A stretch of 46,950 nt of DNA from positions 1 to 46,950 of the forward strand of contig NZ_MLHJ01000008.1 of assembly GCF_001998965.1 (NCBI RefSeq), written 5' to 3'. Origin of the DNA: Rodentibacter rarus (GTDB lineage Bacteria; Pseudomonadota; Gammaproteobacteria; Enterobacterales; Pasteurellaceae). The position numbers and the translations under genes are program-made. Position 1 is the first letter of the stretch; each line of letters begins with the position of its first letter. The notes under the pieces are model-generated. The model was given only the letters and a program-made list of their open reading frames with translations, made no database searches and was not told where the DNA came from. Positions 35,477-46,393 of this stretch are shown piece by piece.

Positions 35477-36510
35477 TGGAAAAACTTTTGCTTATTCGTA
35501 ATGATAAATTAGGTGACTTTATGCAGGCGTGGCCGGCTTTCGCTATGCTGAAAGCGTCAAATCCAGCATTGAAATTGACCGCACTTGTCCCTGGATACAC
35601 CGCACCCCTTGCGGAAATGTGCCCCTATTTGGATGAGGTGATTATTGATAGCCAAAAGGATGATAAGGCAGACTTTAACCGCCTGGTGCACGAGATTCAA
35701 TCCCACCATTTTGATGGAATGATCAGCTTTTTTTCGGATGTGCATAATGCAAAATTAGCTTGGAAAAGTGGCATTAAATATCGCCTTGCTCCCGCCACGA
35801 AGCTTATTCAATTTCTTTATAACCATCGCCTGACCCAACGCCGTTCCCGTTCGGAAAAATCAGAGGCTGAATATAATCAGGATTTGGTGCGTGCCTTTTT
35901 GAAAAAACACCAAATGCCGATTGTTGAGCCAGCCCCGCCCTATTTAGTATTTGATAAAAGTGCGGTTGAAAATCAACGTGTTTTTTTACAGCAAAGCTTG
36001 GGACTTTCTGCGAAGAAAAAATGGGTTTTTGTGCATAGTGGTTCTGGAGGGTCTGCAACCAATCTTTCACTGGCGCAATATGCACAATTAATTCAAGGGT
36101 TGCTTGCCGAATTTGATTGTCAAATTGTGCTGACGGCAGGCCCGGGGGAAAGCGAACAAGCCCATGAATTAGCGCAATTAGTAGGCGATGAACGCCTTGC
36201 TATTTACGATAAAAATCAGGGTTTGGTTGATTTTGCCCATTCCTTAGCTTGTGCGGATTTATTTATTGCCGGCTCCACAGGACCTTTGCATTTAAGTGGA
36301 GCATTGAATGTGCCGACCGTAGGGTTCTATCCAAGTCGCCGTTCTGCTTTACCGATTCGTTGGAAACCGATTAATGATGCGGATAAGCATATCGCCTTTT
36401 GTCCACCGAAGGGCAAAGCAACACAGATGAATTTAGGTTTAATTTCCATTCCACAGGCATTAATTGAGATCAGGGCGTTCGTTCAACGAATGTGGCAGAC
36501 GGGAAATTAA
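35476..36510 (+). CDS. Glycosyltransferase family 9 (heptosyltransferase-like)
   Basis: This 344-residue GT-B enzyme of family 9 opens with LLIRNDKLGDFMQAWPAF, the family N-terminal loop. The donor-binding half contains VFVHSGSGGSATNLS and FIAGSTGPLHLSGAL with VPTVGFYPS. Such enzymes add ADP-heptose or a related sugar to the LOS inner core; the exact donor and acceptor cannot be read. It shares a TAATG junction with the WaaL-like gene. Its 3' end overlaps the convergent YczE-like gene by 51 bp. I recall a GT9 gene next to fba in H. influenzae, so this position is ancestral-like. Confidence 0.88.
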   Translation: MEKLLLIRNDKLGDFMQAWPAFAMLKASNPALKLTALVPGYTAPLAEMCPYLDEVIIDSQKDDKADFNRLVHEIQSHHFDGMISFFSDVHNAKLAWKSGIKYRLAPATKLIQFLYNHRLTQRRSRSEKSEAEYNQDLVRAFLKKHQMPIVEPAPPYLVFDKSAVENQRVFLQQSLGLSAKKKWVFVHSGSGGSATNLSLAQYAQLIQGLLAEFDCQIVLTAGPGESEQAHELAQLVGDERLAIYDKNQGLVDFAHSLACADLFIAGSTGPLHLSGALNVPTVGFYPSRRSALPIRWKPINDADKHIAFCPPKGKATQMNLGLISIPQALIEIRAFVQRMWQTGN

Positions 36511-37125
36511 ATTCAAATAGCCTTGAACGATCCAGCCGATTCCGCTGGCAAAAATGAGCGTGCTAATGCCAACGGTGCCGCCGAGAATAAAGCCTAATAG
36601 GCAAACAGACACTTCCAGTGTGGTGCGAACAACGCCTACTTTGAGGTGAAAATGTTGGCATAATCCCACCATTAACCCGTCCCTCGGTCCGGCGCCCAAA
36701 TGGCAGGTGAGGTAAAACGCTGTGCCTAATCCATATAACAAGATCCCAACAATACCAAAGGCGATTTGTCCTGAAAGTGCGGTGGGTTGTGGCAGGATTT
36801 TTGTGGTGATTCCCAGAAAGAAGGCAATTACAATAATATTTAGAATCGTGCCTAACCCAAAGCGAAGTTTTAATGGCAACCACAACAGCATCACAACACC
36901 GCTAATAAAAAACGATGACCAACCAATACTGATTTCGGTTTGTCGTGCCACCCCTTGAGAAAGCACTGTCCAAGGCGTAGAACCCAACCCGGAAAGCACA
37001 ATTAAACCATCGCCAATGCCTAAAACAGCCAGCGATAAAATTAAAACCGATAAGGTCGAAAAATTGGCAGACCACAATGAAGTCGCCGCCCAACAGGGAT
37101 AGGGGATAACGCGTGCTTTTTTCAT
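36460..37125 (-). CDS. YczE/YitT-like integral membrane protein
   Basis: This 221-residue protein has about five to six membrane segments. Family-like features are GDGLIVLSGLGSTPWTVLSQ near residue 35 and LGAGPRDGLMVGLCQ near 145, both glycine-rich loops typical of YczE-like membrane proteins of unknown function. The ATG at 37125 (MKKARVIPYP) is chosen; an extension to 37197 lacks a ribosome site. It converges on and overlaps the GT9 gene by 51 bp at the 3' ends, and diverges from yjjI. Confidence 0.75.
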   Translation of the reverse strand: MKKARVIPYPCWAATSLWSANFSTLSVLILSLAVLGIGDGLIVLSGLGSTPWTVLSQGVARQTEISIGWSSFFISGVVMLLWLPLKLRFGLGTILNIIVIAFFLGITTKILPQPTALSGQIAFGIVGILLYGLGTAFYLTCHLGAGPRDGLMVGLCQHFHLKVGVVRTTLEVSVCLLGFILGGTVGISTLIFASGIGWIVQGYLNLISRLPHSLNERPDLN

Positions 37126-37235
37126 AAATGACTCAGAGAAACAAGATAGTGTTATGTTACGGGGAAATGGACTAAAACCAAAACACTTTAATGTCATATT
37201 ATATAACGGAATCGACTATCCTCATTTTTAATAAA

Positions 37236-37251
37236 TGTGATCAAAGTCACA
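37236..37251. promoter_or_regulatory. CRP-binding site upstream of yjjI
   Basis: TGTGA-TCAAAG-TCACA has perfect CRP half-sites and the canonical 6-base spacer, about 70 bases before the yjjI start. The site is also within reach of the divergent membrane-protein gene. Catabolite control of yjjI is inferred. Confidence 0.85.
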
Positions 37252-37318
37252 TTCTTAAAATTGCCTTACTAAAAGGGCTGAACTACAATAGTTCGTCTTT
37301 TCTATTCAGGTAAATATT

Positions 37319-38857
37319 ATGCTCGCTTCCCTTCAAGATATTCTCGATACTGTTAAAGCCAATAATCTCACTTATCACCAAAAATTAATGATGTTGGGCA
37401 ATATTGCCGAGCGGTTGTTTGATCCCAGAGAATTGTTGGGTTACACCGATGAAGAATGGGGCTTTTTACAGAGCCAAATGATTTGTGATTTATGCGAGGG
37501 GTATGCGATTTATCGTCCTCGTTATATTCTGCCTGATTACAATGTGTATATTCAAAAAGGCTGTGAATTTTTAGAATTACCGCCGCCAAAGGATCTTGAT
37601 GAAGCGCTTGATGGTTTGCTTATTCTTTACTCTCATATCCCTTCTATTACGACCTATCCCGTTTATGTGGGGCGATTGGACAGTTTACTTGAGCCTTTCA
37701 TTACGGATGAAGAAAAAGATTACATCAAAATTAAACGCTTTTTAAATCATATTGATAAAACCGTGCCGGATTCTTTTTGTCATGCCAATATTGGGCCTTA
37801 TGATACCAAAGCCGGGCGTTTAATTTTACGTGCAGTCATTGAGCTTGAAGCCCCTACACCGAATATGACTATTCGCTATGACAAAACAAAAACCAGCCGT
37901 GAATTTGCCGAACTGGCGGCAAAAGCTTGTTTGTTGGTTTCTAAACCCTCCTTTGCAAACGATGCCTACTATATTGCCGATTTAGGCGAAGAATACGGCA
38001 TAGCAAGTTGTTACAATGCGCTGCCGGAATGTGGCGGGGCTTACACATTAACCCGTTTACGCCTTGGAACCATTGCTCGTGCTTGTAAAAGTGCGGATGA
38101 AATGGTGAATGAATTATTACCTCGTGTGGCGAAATGCGCCCTTTCTACCATGGATAAACGACATAAATTTGTGGTGGAGGAAAGCCACTTCTTTAGCACT
38201 TCCTTTTTAGAAAAAGAAGGCTTTATTAAACGCACTAATTTTACCGGGATGTTCGCCATTGTAGGCTTAGCGGATGCGACCAATCACTTGTTGCACTGTG
38301 AGGGGCTAAACGAAACCTTTGGAAAAAGCCAACGAGGGGATGAGATCGCAACCGCCATTATGGATAAATTAAAAGTAATCACCGAGATGCATGAGGGCGT
38401 TTATGCCGAGCGTACGGGCAATCGCTATTTATTACATGCCCAAGTTGGCGCAAGTAATCATGAGGAAGATAAATATAATGCACCGGCACATCGTATTCGG
38501 GTGGGGGAAGAGCCGACATTACTTGCGCATCTCAAACAATCTGCCCCTTTCCACAAATATTTCCCGTCCGGTACCGGGGATTTATTTGCTTTTGATCAAA
38601 CCTATGTGGATCACCGCGATGCGGTGGTGGATATTATTGATGGCGCTTTTGCTTTGGGCTATCGTTACATCACAACCTATTTAAAAAATACCGATCTCAT
38701 TCGTGTGACGGGTTATTTGGTGAAGAAAAGCGAAGTGGAAAAATACCGTAAGGGAGAGGTGGCATTGCGAGATACCACTTGGTATGGTTCCGGTACGGAT
38801 GAATGTGCCCAGGTGTTTGATCGTCAATTGCGTGATGAGCAAGATGTGAATGGCTAA
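37319..38857 (+). CDS. yjjI: YjjI-family glycyl-radical protein
   Basis: The 512-residue protein belongs to the YjjI family of glycyl-radical enzymes. The radical site is RVTGYLV with the glycine near residue 465, about 50 residues from the C-terminus as expected. Its reaction is not established as far as I know. Such enzymes need a radical SAM activase; in E. coli and, as I recall, H. influenzae the activase gene yjjW is adjacent. Here the next gene is an SMR transporter on the other strand, and no radical SAM gene lies in this window. The promoter carries a perfect CRP site. AGGTAA precedes the ATG. Confidence 0.9.
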   Translation: MLASLQDILDTVKANNLTYHQKLMMLGNIAERLFDPRELLGYTDEEWGFLQSQMICDLCEGYAIYRPRYILPDYNVYIQKGCEFLELPPPKDLDEALDGLLILYSHIPSITTYPVYVGRLDSLLEPFITDEEKDYIKIKRFLNHIDKTVPDSFCHANIGPYDTKAGRLILRAVIELEAPTPNMTIRYDKTKTSREFAELAAKACLLVSKPSFANDAYYIADLGEEYGIASCYNALPECGGAYTLTRLRLGTIARACKSADEMVNELLPRVAKCALSTMDKRHKFVVEESHFFSTSFLEKEGFIKRTNFTGMFAIVGLADATNHLLHCEGLNETFGKSQRGDEIATAIMDKLKVITEMHEGVYAERTGNRYLLHAQVGASNHEEDKYNAPAHRIRVGEEPTLLAHLKQSAPFHKYFPSGTGDLFAFDQTYVDHRDAVVDIIDGAFALGYRYITTYLKNTDLIRVTGYLVKKSEVEKYRKGEVALRDTTWYGSGTDECAQVFDRQLRDEQDVNG

Positions 38858-38863
38858 TGTGAA

Positions 38864-38892
38864 AAAGGGCGGTTAATTTTCCGCTCTTTTTT
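38864..38892 (+). terminator. Terminator after yjjI
   Basis: AGGGCGG pairs with CCGCTCT (one wobble pair) around TTAATTTT, followed by TTTTT. It lies between yjjI and the convergent SMR gene and may act in both directions. Confidence 0.75.
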
Positions 38893-39220
38893 AATGAGAG
38901 AGAGCAGAGAAGAGGTTAATCACAAGCACACCGGCAATAATCAGCCCAATGCCAATCATTCCCGCTAGATCAATTTTTTGTCCGAATGCAAAATACGCCA
39001 CAACAGCAGTCAGCACAATTCCTACGCCGGACCAAATGGCATAAACTAACCCTACGGGTAGAGTTCGAAAAATAATGGACACAAAATAAAAAGAAATGCC
39101 ATAGAGCATAAGTGAGCCGAGAGTGGGTAGTGGTTTAGTAAAGCCATCGCTTACTTTTAATAAATTGGTGGCTGCAATTTCTAAGCAAATGGAAAGGGCA
39201 AGTAAAATCCAAGGGTTCAT
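38891..39220 (-). CDS. SMR-family small multidrug/quaternary-ammonium transporter (EmrE-like)
   Basis: This 109-residue protein has four membrane helices. The essential membrane glutamate of SMR proteins is at position 14 (LSICLEIAAT). VYAIWSGVGIVL in helix 3 is the multidrug-exporter signature, favouring an EmrE/QacE-type exporter of cationic compounds over a Gdx guanidinium exporter. It works as an antiparallel dimer exchanging drug for protons. The ATG has GGAAT just upstream. The divergent-side neighbour is the phosphohexomutase gene, whose terminator lies between them. Confidence 0.88.
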   Translation of the reverse strand: MNPWILLALSICLEIAATNLLKVSDGFTKPLPTLGSLMLYGISFYFVSIIFRTLPVGLVYAIWSGVGIVLTAVVAYFAFGQKIDLAGMIGIGLIIAGVLVINLFSALSH

Positions 39221-39241
39221 TGAGTATTCCTTATCAAATAA

Positions 39242-39275
39242 AAAAGAGACGCTAATAGGCGTCCCCTTTTATTAG
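39242..39275 (-). terminator. Terminator of the phosphohexomutase gene
   Basis: On the minus strand, AGGGGACGC pairs with GCGTCTCTT (two wobble pairs) around CTATTA, followed by TTTTT. It separates the mutase gene from the SMR gene downstream. Confidence 0.75.
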
Positions 39276-39289
39276 GTTATAGCTGTTTA

Positions 39290-40948
<1,659 letters not shown>

Positions 40949-41128
40949 AATTCCACCTTAATTAAGTTTAAAGAAATACACAAATAGACTAGCGGAAAAT
41001 CATTAAAGTTCAAAGGCTTATTTAGTGAAAATTTGATCTGTGTAGCATTTTTTATTTCTCTCATTTTTTGTAGCCAAAAAACTATGGAATGATTTTCCTT
41101 TGTACTGTTTCAGTGAGTTTGATTGCGA

Positions 41129-41695
41129 TTATAACAACAGTGCCGAACCCCATTTTATAATGTCAAAAAAGAATTTATTTTGATTGGTTGCCACGCCATC
41201 AGTATTTTTTATGTTGCCTTCTTCGTCCTTTGATTTATCCACCATTCCATTTTTATATTGACCTTTCATCACTTCTAAATCATCACGGGCTTGGGTGCGT
41301 AAAATTTGGCATTGTTGAGGGGATAGGGGTTCTACGTTTAGCACGGCGGTACGGAATTTTTTAAATTGATAAGTGGCATAATTCATGGATTTTTCATCTT
41401 GTTGGATGATCTTCACATAGTCTTCGCCAATGAGGTTTTCCAATGGATAGAAAAAAACATATTGGGAATGGATATAGCGATCTTCTTTTGCAAAATGCGC
41501 TTGCTGAATACGGGTAAGATGCGGGTAAATACACTGTTCTGCCTGTTTGCTGGCCATCGCCCATTGCTTGGCTTGTTTATCGGAAAGTTGATAATCTGCC
41601 CCGGCAAATTCCGCCGGAATAGGGGATTGTGATGGGGTGGAAAAATTGCACGCACTGAGGAGTAATATGGTGGTAAGTGTAACAATCAATTTCAT
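41129..41695 (-). CDS. Lipoprotein of unknown function (possibly DUF5358)
   Basis: The 188-residue precursor has a clear lipoprotein signal (LLLSAC, Cys16). The mature part is mostly helical and hydrophilic with two later cysteines (in AEQCIYPHL and QQCQIL) that could pair. The last residues are hydrophobic (WGSALLL). It resembles a Pasteurellaceae-restricted lipoprotein family that I associate with DUF5358, but I cannot verify this. No operon partner is seen: menB is divergent and the mutase gene is upstream on the same strand after a gap of about 430 bp around both starts. Confidence 0.7.
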   Translation of the reverse strand: MKLIVTLTTILLLSACNFSTPSQSPIPAEFAGADYQLSDKQAKQWAMASKQAEQCIYPHLTRIQQAHFAKEDRYIHSQYVFFYPLENLIGEDYVKIIQQDEKSMNYATYQFKKFRTAVLNVEPLSPQQCQILRTQARDDLEVMKGQYKNGMVDKSKDEEGNIKNTDGVATNQNKFFFDIIKWGSALLL

Positions 41696-41801
41696 TTTGG
41701 GTTTGGGTTAAGGGATTGATAAAGACCAAATTCTAGCAATAAGCACCGAATAGATAAAGGTTGAGATAAATTTTCATTTTCCCGATTGGAAAAACTTCCG
41801 C

Positions 41802-41807
41802 TATAAT
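41802..41807 (+). promoter_or_regulatory. menB promoter -10 box
   Basis: A perfect TATAAT lies 33 bases upstream of the menB ATG and is directly followed by an uptake sequence (ACCGCACTT). No strong -35 box was recognised. Confidence 0.55.
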
Positions 41808-41840
41808 GACCGCACTTTTCGTTAATTAAAAGGAATATTC

Positions 41841-42698
41841 ATGCAAAATCCAAAAGATGATGTACTTTATGCGCCCGTTGAATGGGTTGACCATAGCGAG
41901 GGTTATACGGACATTCGCTATCACAAATCCACTGATGGGATCGCTAAAATCACTATTAACCGTCCTGAAGTGCGTAATGCTTTCCGTCCACAAACCGTCA
42001 AAGAAATGATTCATGCCTTTTCTAATGCTCGTTTTGATGAAAAAATCGGGGTCATAGTCTTAACCGGTGAAGGTGAAAAAGCGTTCTGTTCCGGAGGCGA
42101 TCAGAAAATTCGTGGGGATTACGGCGGCTATAAAGATGAAAGTGGCGTACATCACTTAAATGTGTTGGATTTCCAACGGGATATTCGCACTTGCCCGAAA
42201 CCGGTGGTTGCCATGGTGGCAGGCTATGCCATTGGTGGCGGTCATGTATTACATATGTTATGCGATTTAACCATTGCGGCAGATAATGCTATTTTCGGTC
42301 AAACTGGGCCGAAAGTGGGGTCTTTTGATGGCGGATGGGGGGCAAGCTATATGGCCCGTTTAGTCGGTCAGAAAAAAGCCCGTGAGATTTGGTTTTTATG
42401 TCGTCAATATAATGCACAAGAAGCCTTGGATATGGGCTTAGTGAACACCGTAGTGCCTTATGCTGATCTTGAAAAAGAAACAGTACGTTGGTGTCGTGAA
42501 ATGTTGCGTAACAGCCCGATTGCATTACGTTGTTTGAAAGCGGCATTAAATGCAGACTGTGACGGTCAATCCGGTCTTCAAGAATTAGCGGGTAACGCTA
42601 CTATGTTGTTCTATATGACAGAAGAAGGTCAAGAAGGACGCAACGCTTTCAATGAAAAACGGGCACCGGATTTCAGTAAATTTAGACGCAATCCTTAA
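41841..42698 (+). CDS. menB: 1,4-Dihydroxy-2-naphthoyl-CoA synthase
   Basis: MenB closes the second ring of menaquinone by converting o-succinylbenzoyl-CoA to 1,4-dihydroxy-2-naphthoyl-CoA. The 285-residue crotonase-fold protein has the usual oxyanion-hole segments ([25 protein letters not shown]) and the MenB signature [23 protein letters not shown] precedes the ATG. An uptake-sequence terminator and then menC follow, so the two pathway genes are adjacent but not tightly coupled. Menaquinone suits low-oxygen respiration. Confidence 0.97.
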   Translation: MQNPKDDVLYAPVEWVDHSEGYTDIRYHKSTDGIAKITINRPEVRNAFRPQTVKEMIHAFSNARFDEKIGVIVLTGEGEKAFCSGGDQKIRGDYGGYKDESGVHHLNVLDFQRDIRTCPKPVVAMVAGYAIGGGHVLHMLCDLTIAADNAIFGQTGPKVGSFDGGWGASYMARLVGQKKAREIWFLCRQYNAQEALDMGLVNTVVPYADLEKETVRWCREMLRNSPIALRCLKAALNADCDGQSGLQELAGNATMLFYMTEEGQEGRNAFNEKRAPDFSKFRRNP

Positions 42699-42708
42699 TC
42701 ATTCAAGT

Positions 42709-42739
42709 AAAAGTGCGGTGAATTTCAACCGCACTTTTT
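42709..42739 (+). terminator. Terminator formed by paired uptake sequences after menB
   Basis: AAAAGTGCGGT (42709-42719) and ACCGCACTTTT (42728-42738) form an 11-bp stem with T residues at the end. It lies 12 bases upstream of the menC start, so read-through or a separate promoter is needed for menC. Confidence 0.88.
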
Positions 42740-42749
42740 ATAGGCAAAT

Positions 42750-43745
42750 ATGATGACAATTCGACAATATCATCTTTATCGTTATTCCATTCCTGTTGAT
42801 AGCCAACTGATTTTGCGAGATCGGTTTTTAAAACGCCGTGAAGGGTTGTTGGTACAAATTCGATGCCAAAATAATGAAGGCTGGGGGGAAATTGCCCCTT
42901 TGCCGGGGTTCAGTGAAGAATCTTTAGAAATGGCGGAAGAACAAACAATACAATGGCTTGCCGATTGGAATAAGGCACGATCCCGTGGTGAGAAGTTATC
43001 ATTTGAGGGGCTTTATCCTTCTGTTGCATTTGGGCTGAGTTGTGCTTTAGCAGAGTTAAAAGGCAAACTCAATGCAGAGGGAAATTATCATGCAGCGCCC
43101 TTGTGTTATGGCGATCCTGATGAACTTTATGCCGAATTAGCCAATCTCCCGGGTGAAAAAGTGGCAAAAATCAAAGTGGGGCTGTATGAAGCCAACCGGG
43201 ACGGATTGATTGCAGATATGTTTTTAGAGGCTATCCCTGAATTGCAATTACGCCTTGATGCCAATCGCCGTTGGACGCTTGAGAAAGCCTTGTTGTTTGC
43301 TTCGAAAATCAAACCTGAACACCGTAGCCGAATTCAATTTTTGGAAGAACCTTGCAAAACACCGGCATTAAGTTGTGAATTTGCTGCTCAAACCGGCATT
43401 GCCATTGCTTGGGATGAATCCTTACGAGAAAGCGATTTTCAGCTTAAAAAAGAACCGTACTTGGCAGCCATTGTAATTAAACCAACATTAATCGGCTCTC
43501 TTGAGCATTGTATTGATCTCATCAAGCAAGCCCATACTTTAGGTTTAAAAGCGGTAATAAGCTCCAGTATTGAAAGTAGCTTAGGGCTAACCCAACTGGC
43601 TCGGATTGCCCAACAATATACCCCCAATATCACACCGGGGTTAGATACACTGGATTTAATGGATTATCAAGTGTTGCGTTCTTGGCAAGGATCAACCTTA
43701 CCGCTCATTGATTTGGATTCACAATGGATTAAAAAAATTATCTGA
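42750..43745 (+). CDS. menC: o-Succinylbenzoate synthase
   Basis: MenC dehydrates SHCHC to o-succinylbenzoate in menaquinone synthesis. The 331-residue enolase-superfamily protein keeps the catalytic and metal residues: KIKVGLYE (Lys pair), RLDANRRW (Asp), FLEEPC (Glu), AWDESLRE (Asp) and IVIKPTLIGS (second catalytic Lys). Two consecutive ATGs (42750, 42753) are possible, with TAGG just upstream. It follows menB after an uptake-sequence terminator. Confidence 0.95.
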   Translation: MMTIRQYHLYRYSIPVDSQLILRDRFLKRREGLLVQIRCQNNEGWGEIAPLPGFSEESLEMAEEQTIQWLADWNKARSRGEKLSFEGLYPSVAFGLSCALAELKGKLNAEGNYHAAPLCYGDPDELYAELANLPGEKVAKIKVGLYEANRDGLIADMFLEAIPELQLRLDANRRWTLEKALLFASKIKPEHRSRIQFLEEPCKTPALSCEFAAQTGIAIAWDESLRESDFQLKKEPYLAAIVIKPTLIGSLEHCIDLIKQAHTLGLKAVISSSIESSLGLTQLARIAQQYTPNITPGLDTLDLMDYQVLRSWQGSTLPLIDLDSQWIKKII

Positions 43746-43772
43746 TACGACCAGCGATGATGGAAAAATCAG

Positions 43773-43778
43773 TATAAT
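43773..43778 (+). promoter_or_regulatory. aroQ promoter -10 box
   Basis: A perfect TATAAT lies 24 bases before the aroQ start, suggesting an aroQ promoter separate from menC. Confidence 0.5.
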
Positions 43779-43802
43779 GCCCAACCTTAAAAGGAAGAGA
43801 AT

Positions 43803-44255
43803 ATGTCGCCAAAATCCCGAATTTTGCTGCTAAATGGCCCGAACTTAAATATGTTAGGGGCGCGTGAGCCAAAACACTATGGCCGTTTATCACTGGCTGA
43901 TATTGAAACGAAGCTAAAAGAATTAGCCGTACAACACAATATTGAATTGGAATGTTTTCAGGCCAATAGTGAAGAAAAATTGATCGAGAAAATTCATCAA
44001 AGTTTCCAAAAAACCGATTTTATTTTAATCAATCCTGCCGCTTATACGCACACAAGCGTGGCATTGCGTGATGCCTTATTGGCGGTTTCAATCCCTTTTG
44101 TGGAAATTCATTTGTCGAACGTACACAAACGTGAGCCGTTTCGTCATCATTCTTATTTTAGTGATGTGGCAGAGGGCGTGATTTGCGGATTAGGCGCAAA
44201 AGGCTATGAATTTGCCTTTTTATTCGCTTTAGATTTCTTATCAAAAAAACAATAA
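43803..44255 (+). CDS. aroQ: Type II 3-dehydroquinate dehydratase
   Basis: AroQ is the third shikimate-pathway enzyme, converting 3-dehydroquinate to 3-dehydroshikimate. The 150-residue protein has the type II marks: [19 protein letters not shown] with the catalytic Arg/Tyr lid, [28 protein letters not shown], and [17 protein letters not shown] with the active-site His. AAAGGAAGAG precedes the ATG. It lies upstream of accBC, a common gammaproteobacterial order (aroQ-accB-accC). Confidence 0.97.
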   Translation: MSPKSRILLLNGPNLNMLGAREPKHYGRLSLADIETKLKELAVQHNIELECFQANSEEKLIEKIHQSFQKTDFILINPAAYTHTSVALRDALLAVSIPFVEIHLSNVHKREPFRHHSYFSDVAEGVICGLGAKGYEFAFLFALDFLSKKQ

Positions 44256-44432
44256 AAAATAGCTATTTTGGCGAAATTTATAGAATTTTATCGCAATTTA
44301 GTTCAATTTAGGGTAATCTTTGCCCGATTAAAAATCCGTTTATCACTAACTACACTTTTGTGTATTGGCGAGATAATACTGTGCATTGTCATAAAAGTGC
44401 GGTTAAGAATTTTATTATTTTAGGAAGAACGT

Positions 44433-44912
44433 ATGGACATTCGTAAAATCAAAAAGCTTATCGAATTAGTTGAAGAATCCGGTATCACCGAATTAGAGGT
44501 TCAAGAGGAAGAGGGCACGGTACGCATTAGTCGTGCAGCCCCTGCAGTAGCCCCTGTTGCAGCACAATATTCTGCACCGATTGCAGTTGCACCGGTATCT
44601 GCTCCGGCCGCAGTGGCAGCCCCTGTACCAAGTGCTGCACCGGCTTCAGCCCCGGCTCCGACTACCGATGAATTATCCGGACATATTGTTCGCTCACCAA
44701 TGGTAGGCACTTTCTACCGTAGCCCAAGCCCGGAAGCAAAAGCCTTTGTTGAAGTCGGGCAAACCGTAAAAGTGGGTGATGCGCTTTGTATCGTTGAAGC
44801 GATGAAAATGATGAACCGTATCGAAGCGGATAAAGCGGGCGTCATCAAAGCCATTCTTGTGAATGATGGCGAACCGGTTGAATTTGACGAACCATTAATC
44901 GTTATCGAATAA
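44433..44912 (+). CDS. accB: Biotin carboxyl carrier protein of acetyl-CoA carboxylase
   Basis: AccB carries biotin between the carboxylase and transferase of acetyl-CoA carboxylase in fatty-acid synthesis. The 159-residue protein has an N-terminal segment ([20 protein letters not shown]), an Ala/Pro-rich flexible linker (about 35-78) and a C-terminal biotinyl domain with the acceptor Lys125 in [15 protein letters not shown] precedes the ATG. An uptake sequence is in the 177-bp leader. accC follows after a hairpin. Confidence 0.97.
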   Translation: MDIRKIKKLIELVEESGITELEVQEEEGTVRISRAAPAVAPVAAQYSAPIAVAPVSAPAAVAAPVPSAAPASAPAPTTDELSGHIVRSPMVGTFYRSPSPEAKAFVEVGQTVKVGDALCIVEAMKMMNRIEADKAGVIKAILVNDGEPVEFDEPLIVIE

Positions 44913-44927
44913 TCTTATCAATTATCT

Positions 44928-44955
44928 AAAATGGCGGGGAGACTTGCCATTTTTT
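44928..44955 (+). terminator. Attenuating hairpin between accB and accC
   Basis: AAAATGGC (44928-44935) and GCCATTTT (44946-44953) form an 8-bp stem running into a short T run (to 44955). It probably reduces accC relative to accB, in keeping with an excess of carrier protein. Confidence 0.7.
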
Positions 44956-44971
44956 AACAAATGGAATTCTT

Positions 44972-46318
44972 ATGTTAGAAAAAGTTGTCATTGCCAACCG
45001 TGGTGAAATTGCATTACGCATTTTGCGTGCATGTAAAGAATTAGGCATCAAAACCGTTGCTGTCCATTCCACTGCCGACCGTGAATTAAAACACGTTTTA
45101 TTGGCGGATGAAACCGTTTGTATTGGGCCGCCGCCTTCTGCAAAAAGCTATCTCAATATTCCGGCTATTATTGCTGCAGCAGAGGTCACCGGGGCAGATG
45201 CGATTCATCCGGGATATGGTTTTTTATCTGAAAATGCGGATTTTGCAGAACAAGTTGAACGCTCAGGCTTTACTTTTATTGGCCCTACCGCAGATGTAAT
45301 TCGCTTAATGGGCGATAAGGTTTCGGCGATTAAAGCCATGAAAAAAGCCGGCGTGCCTTGTGTGCCGGGGTCTGACGGTCCGGTTGGCAACGATATTGCC
45401 AAAAATAAAGAAATCGCAAAACGTATCGGTTATCCAATTATTATTAAAGCTTCTGGTGGCGGCGGTGGTCGTGGTATGCGTGTTGTGCGTAACGAAGAGG
45501 CGCTAGAAGAGTCAATTGCGATGACCAAAGCCGAAGCGAAAGCAGCCTTTAATAATGATATGGTGTATATGGAAAAATACTTAGAAAATCCACGCCATGT
45601 GGAAATTCAAGTATTGGCGGATACGCACGGTAATGCGGTGTATTTGGCAGAACGTGATTGCTCAATGCAACGTCGCCATCAAAAAGTGGTGGAAGAAGCC
45701 CCAGCACCGGGAATTACTGAAGAACTACGCCGTGATATCGGTTCTCGTTGTGCCAATGCCTGTGTAGAAATCGGCTATCGTGGTGCAGGTACATTCGAGT
45801 TTTTATATGAAAACGGCGAGTTTTATTTCATCGAAATGAATACCCGTATCCAAGTAGAACACCCGGTGACAGAAATGATTACCGGTGTGGATTTGGTGAA
45901 AGAGCAACTCCGTATTGCGGCAGGCTTACCGCTTTCTTTCAAACAGGAAGATATTAAAGTGAAAGGTCATGCCATTGAATGCCGTATCAATGCAGAAGAT
46001 CCAACATCTTTCTTGCCATCACCGGGTAAGGTCAATCACTTACATTCACCGGGCGGTTTTGGTGTGCGTTGGGACTCCCATATTTATGGCGGTTATTCCG
46101 TGCCTCCGCACTATGATTCCATGATTGCGAAATTGATTACTTACGGTGATACCCGAGATGTGGCAATCCGCCGTATGCAAAATGCCTTGGCGGAAACCAT
46201 CATTGAAGGCATTAAAACCAATATTCCATTGCATGAAATGATTTTGGAAGATGAAAACTTCCAAAAAGGCGGCACCAATATTCATTACCTTGAGAAAAAA
46301 TTAGGGTTACATGATTAA
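44972..46318 (+). CDS. accC: Biotin carboxylase subunit of acetyl-CoA carboxylase
   Basis: AccC carboxylates the biotin on AccB using ATP and bicarbonate. The 448-residue ATP-grasp protein is full length. It opens with [20 protein letters not shown] and contains the glycine loop [14 protein letters not shown], the metal/bicarbonate segment [20 protein letters not shown], and the C-terminal domain starting near ECRINAED. It is the second gene of accBC and ends at a strong terminator, after which an IS element begins. Confidence 0.98.
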   Translation: MLEKVVIANRGEIALRILRACKELGIKTVAVHSTADRELKHVLLADETVCIGPPPSAKSYLNIPAIIAAAEVTGADAIHPGYGFLSENADFAEQVERSGFTFIGPTADVIRLMGDKVSAIKAMKKAGVPCVPGSDGPVGNDIAKNKEIAKRIGYPIIIKASGGGGGRGMRVVRNEEALEESIAMTKAEAKAAFNNDMVYMEKYLENPRHVEIQVLADTHGNAVYLAERDCSMQRRHQKVVEEAPAPGITEELRRDIGSRCANACVEIGYRGAGTFEFLYENGEFYFIEMNTRIQVEHPVTEMITGVDLVKEQLRIAAGLPLSFKQEDIKVKGHAIECRINAEDPTSFLPSPGKVNHLHSPGGFGVRWDSHIYGGYSVPPHYDSMIAKLITYGDTRDVAIRRMQNALAETIIEGIKTNIPLHEMILEDENFQKGGTNIHYLEKKLGLHD

Positions 46319-46325
46319 TAAAAAG

Positions 46326-46347
46326 GCTCACGAAAGTGAGCTTTTTT
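46326..46347 (+). terminator. Rho-independent terminator of accBC
   Basis: GCTCAC-GAAA-GTGAGC (46326-46341) forms a stable stem followed by six T, 7 bases after the accC stop. Confidence 0.92.
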
Positions 46348-46393
46348 ATCGAGAGATGAAAGTATAAAAATAAGCGGAAAATCAACCGCACTT

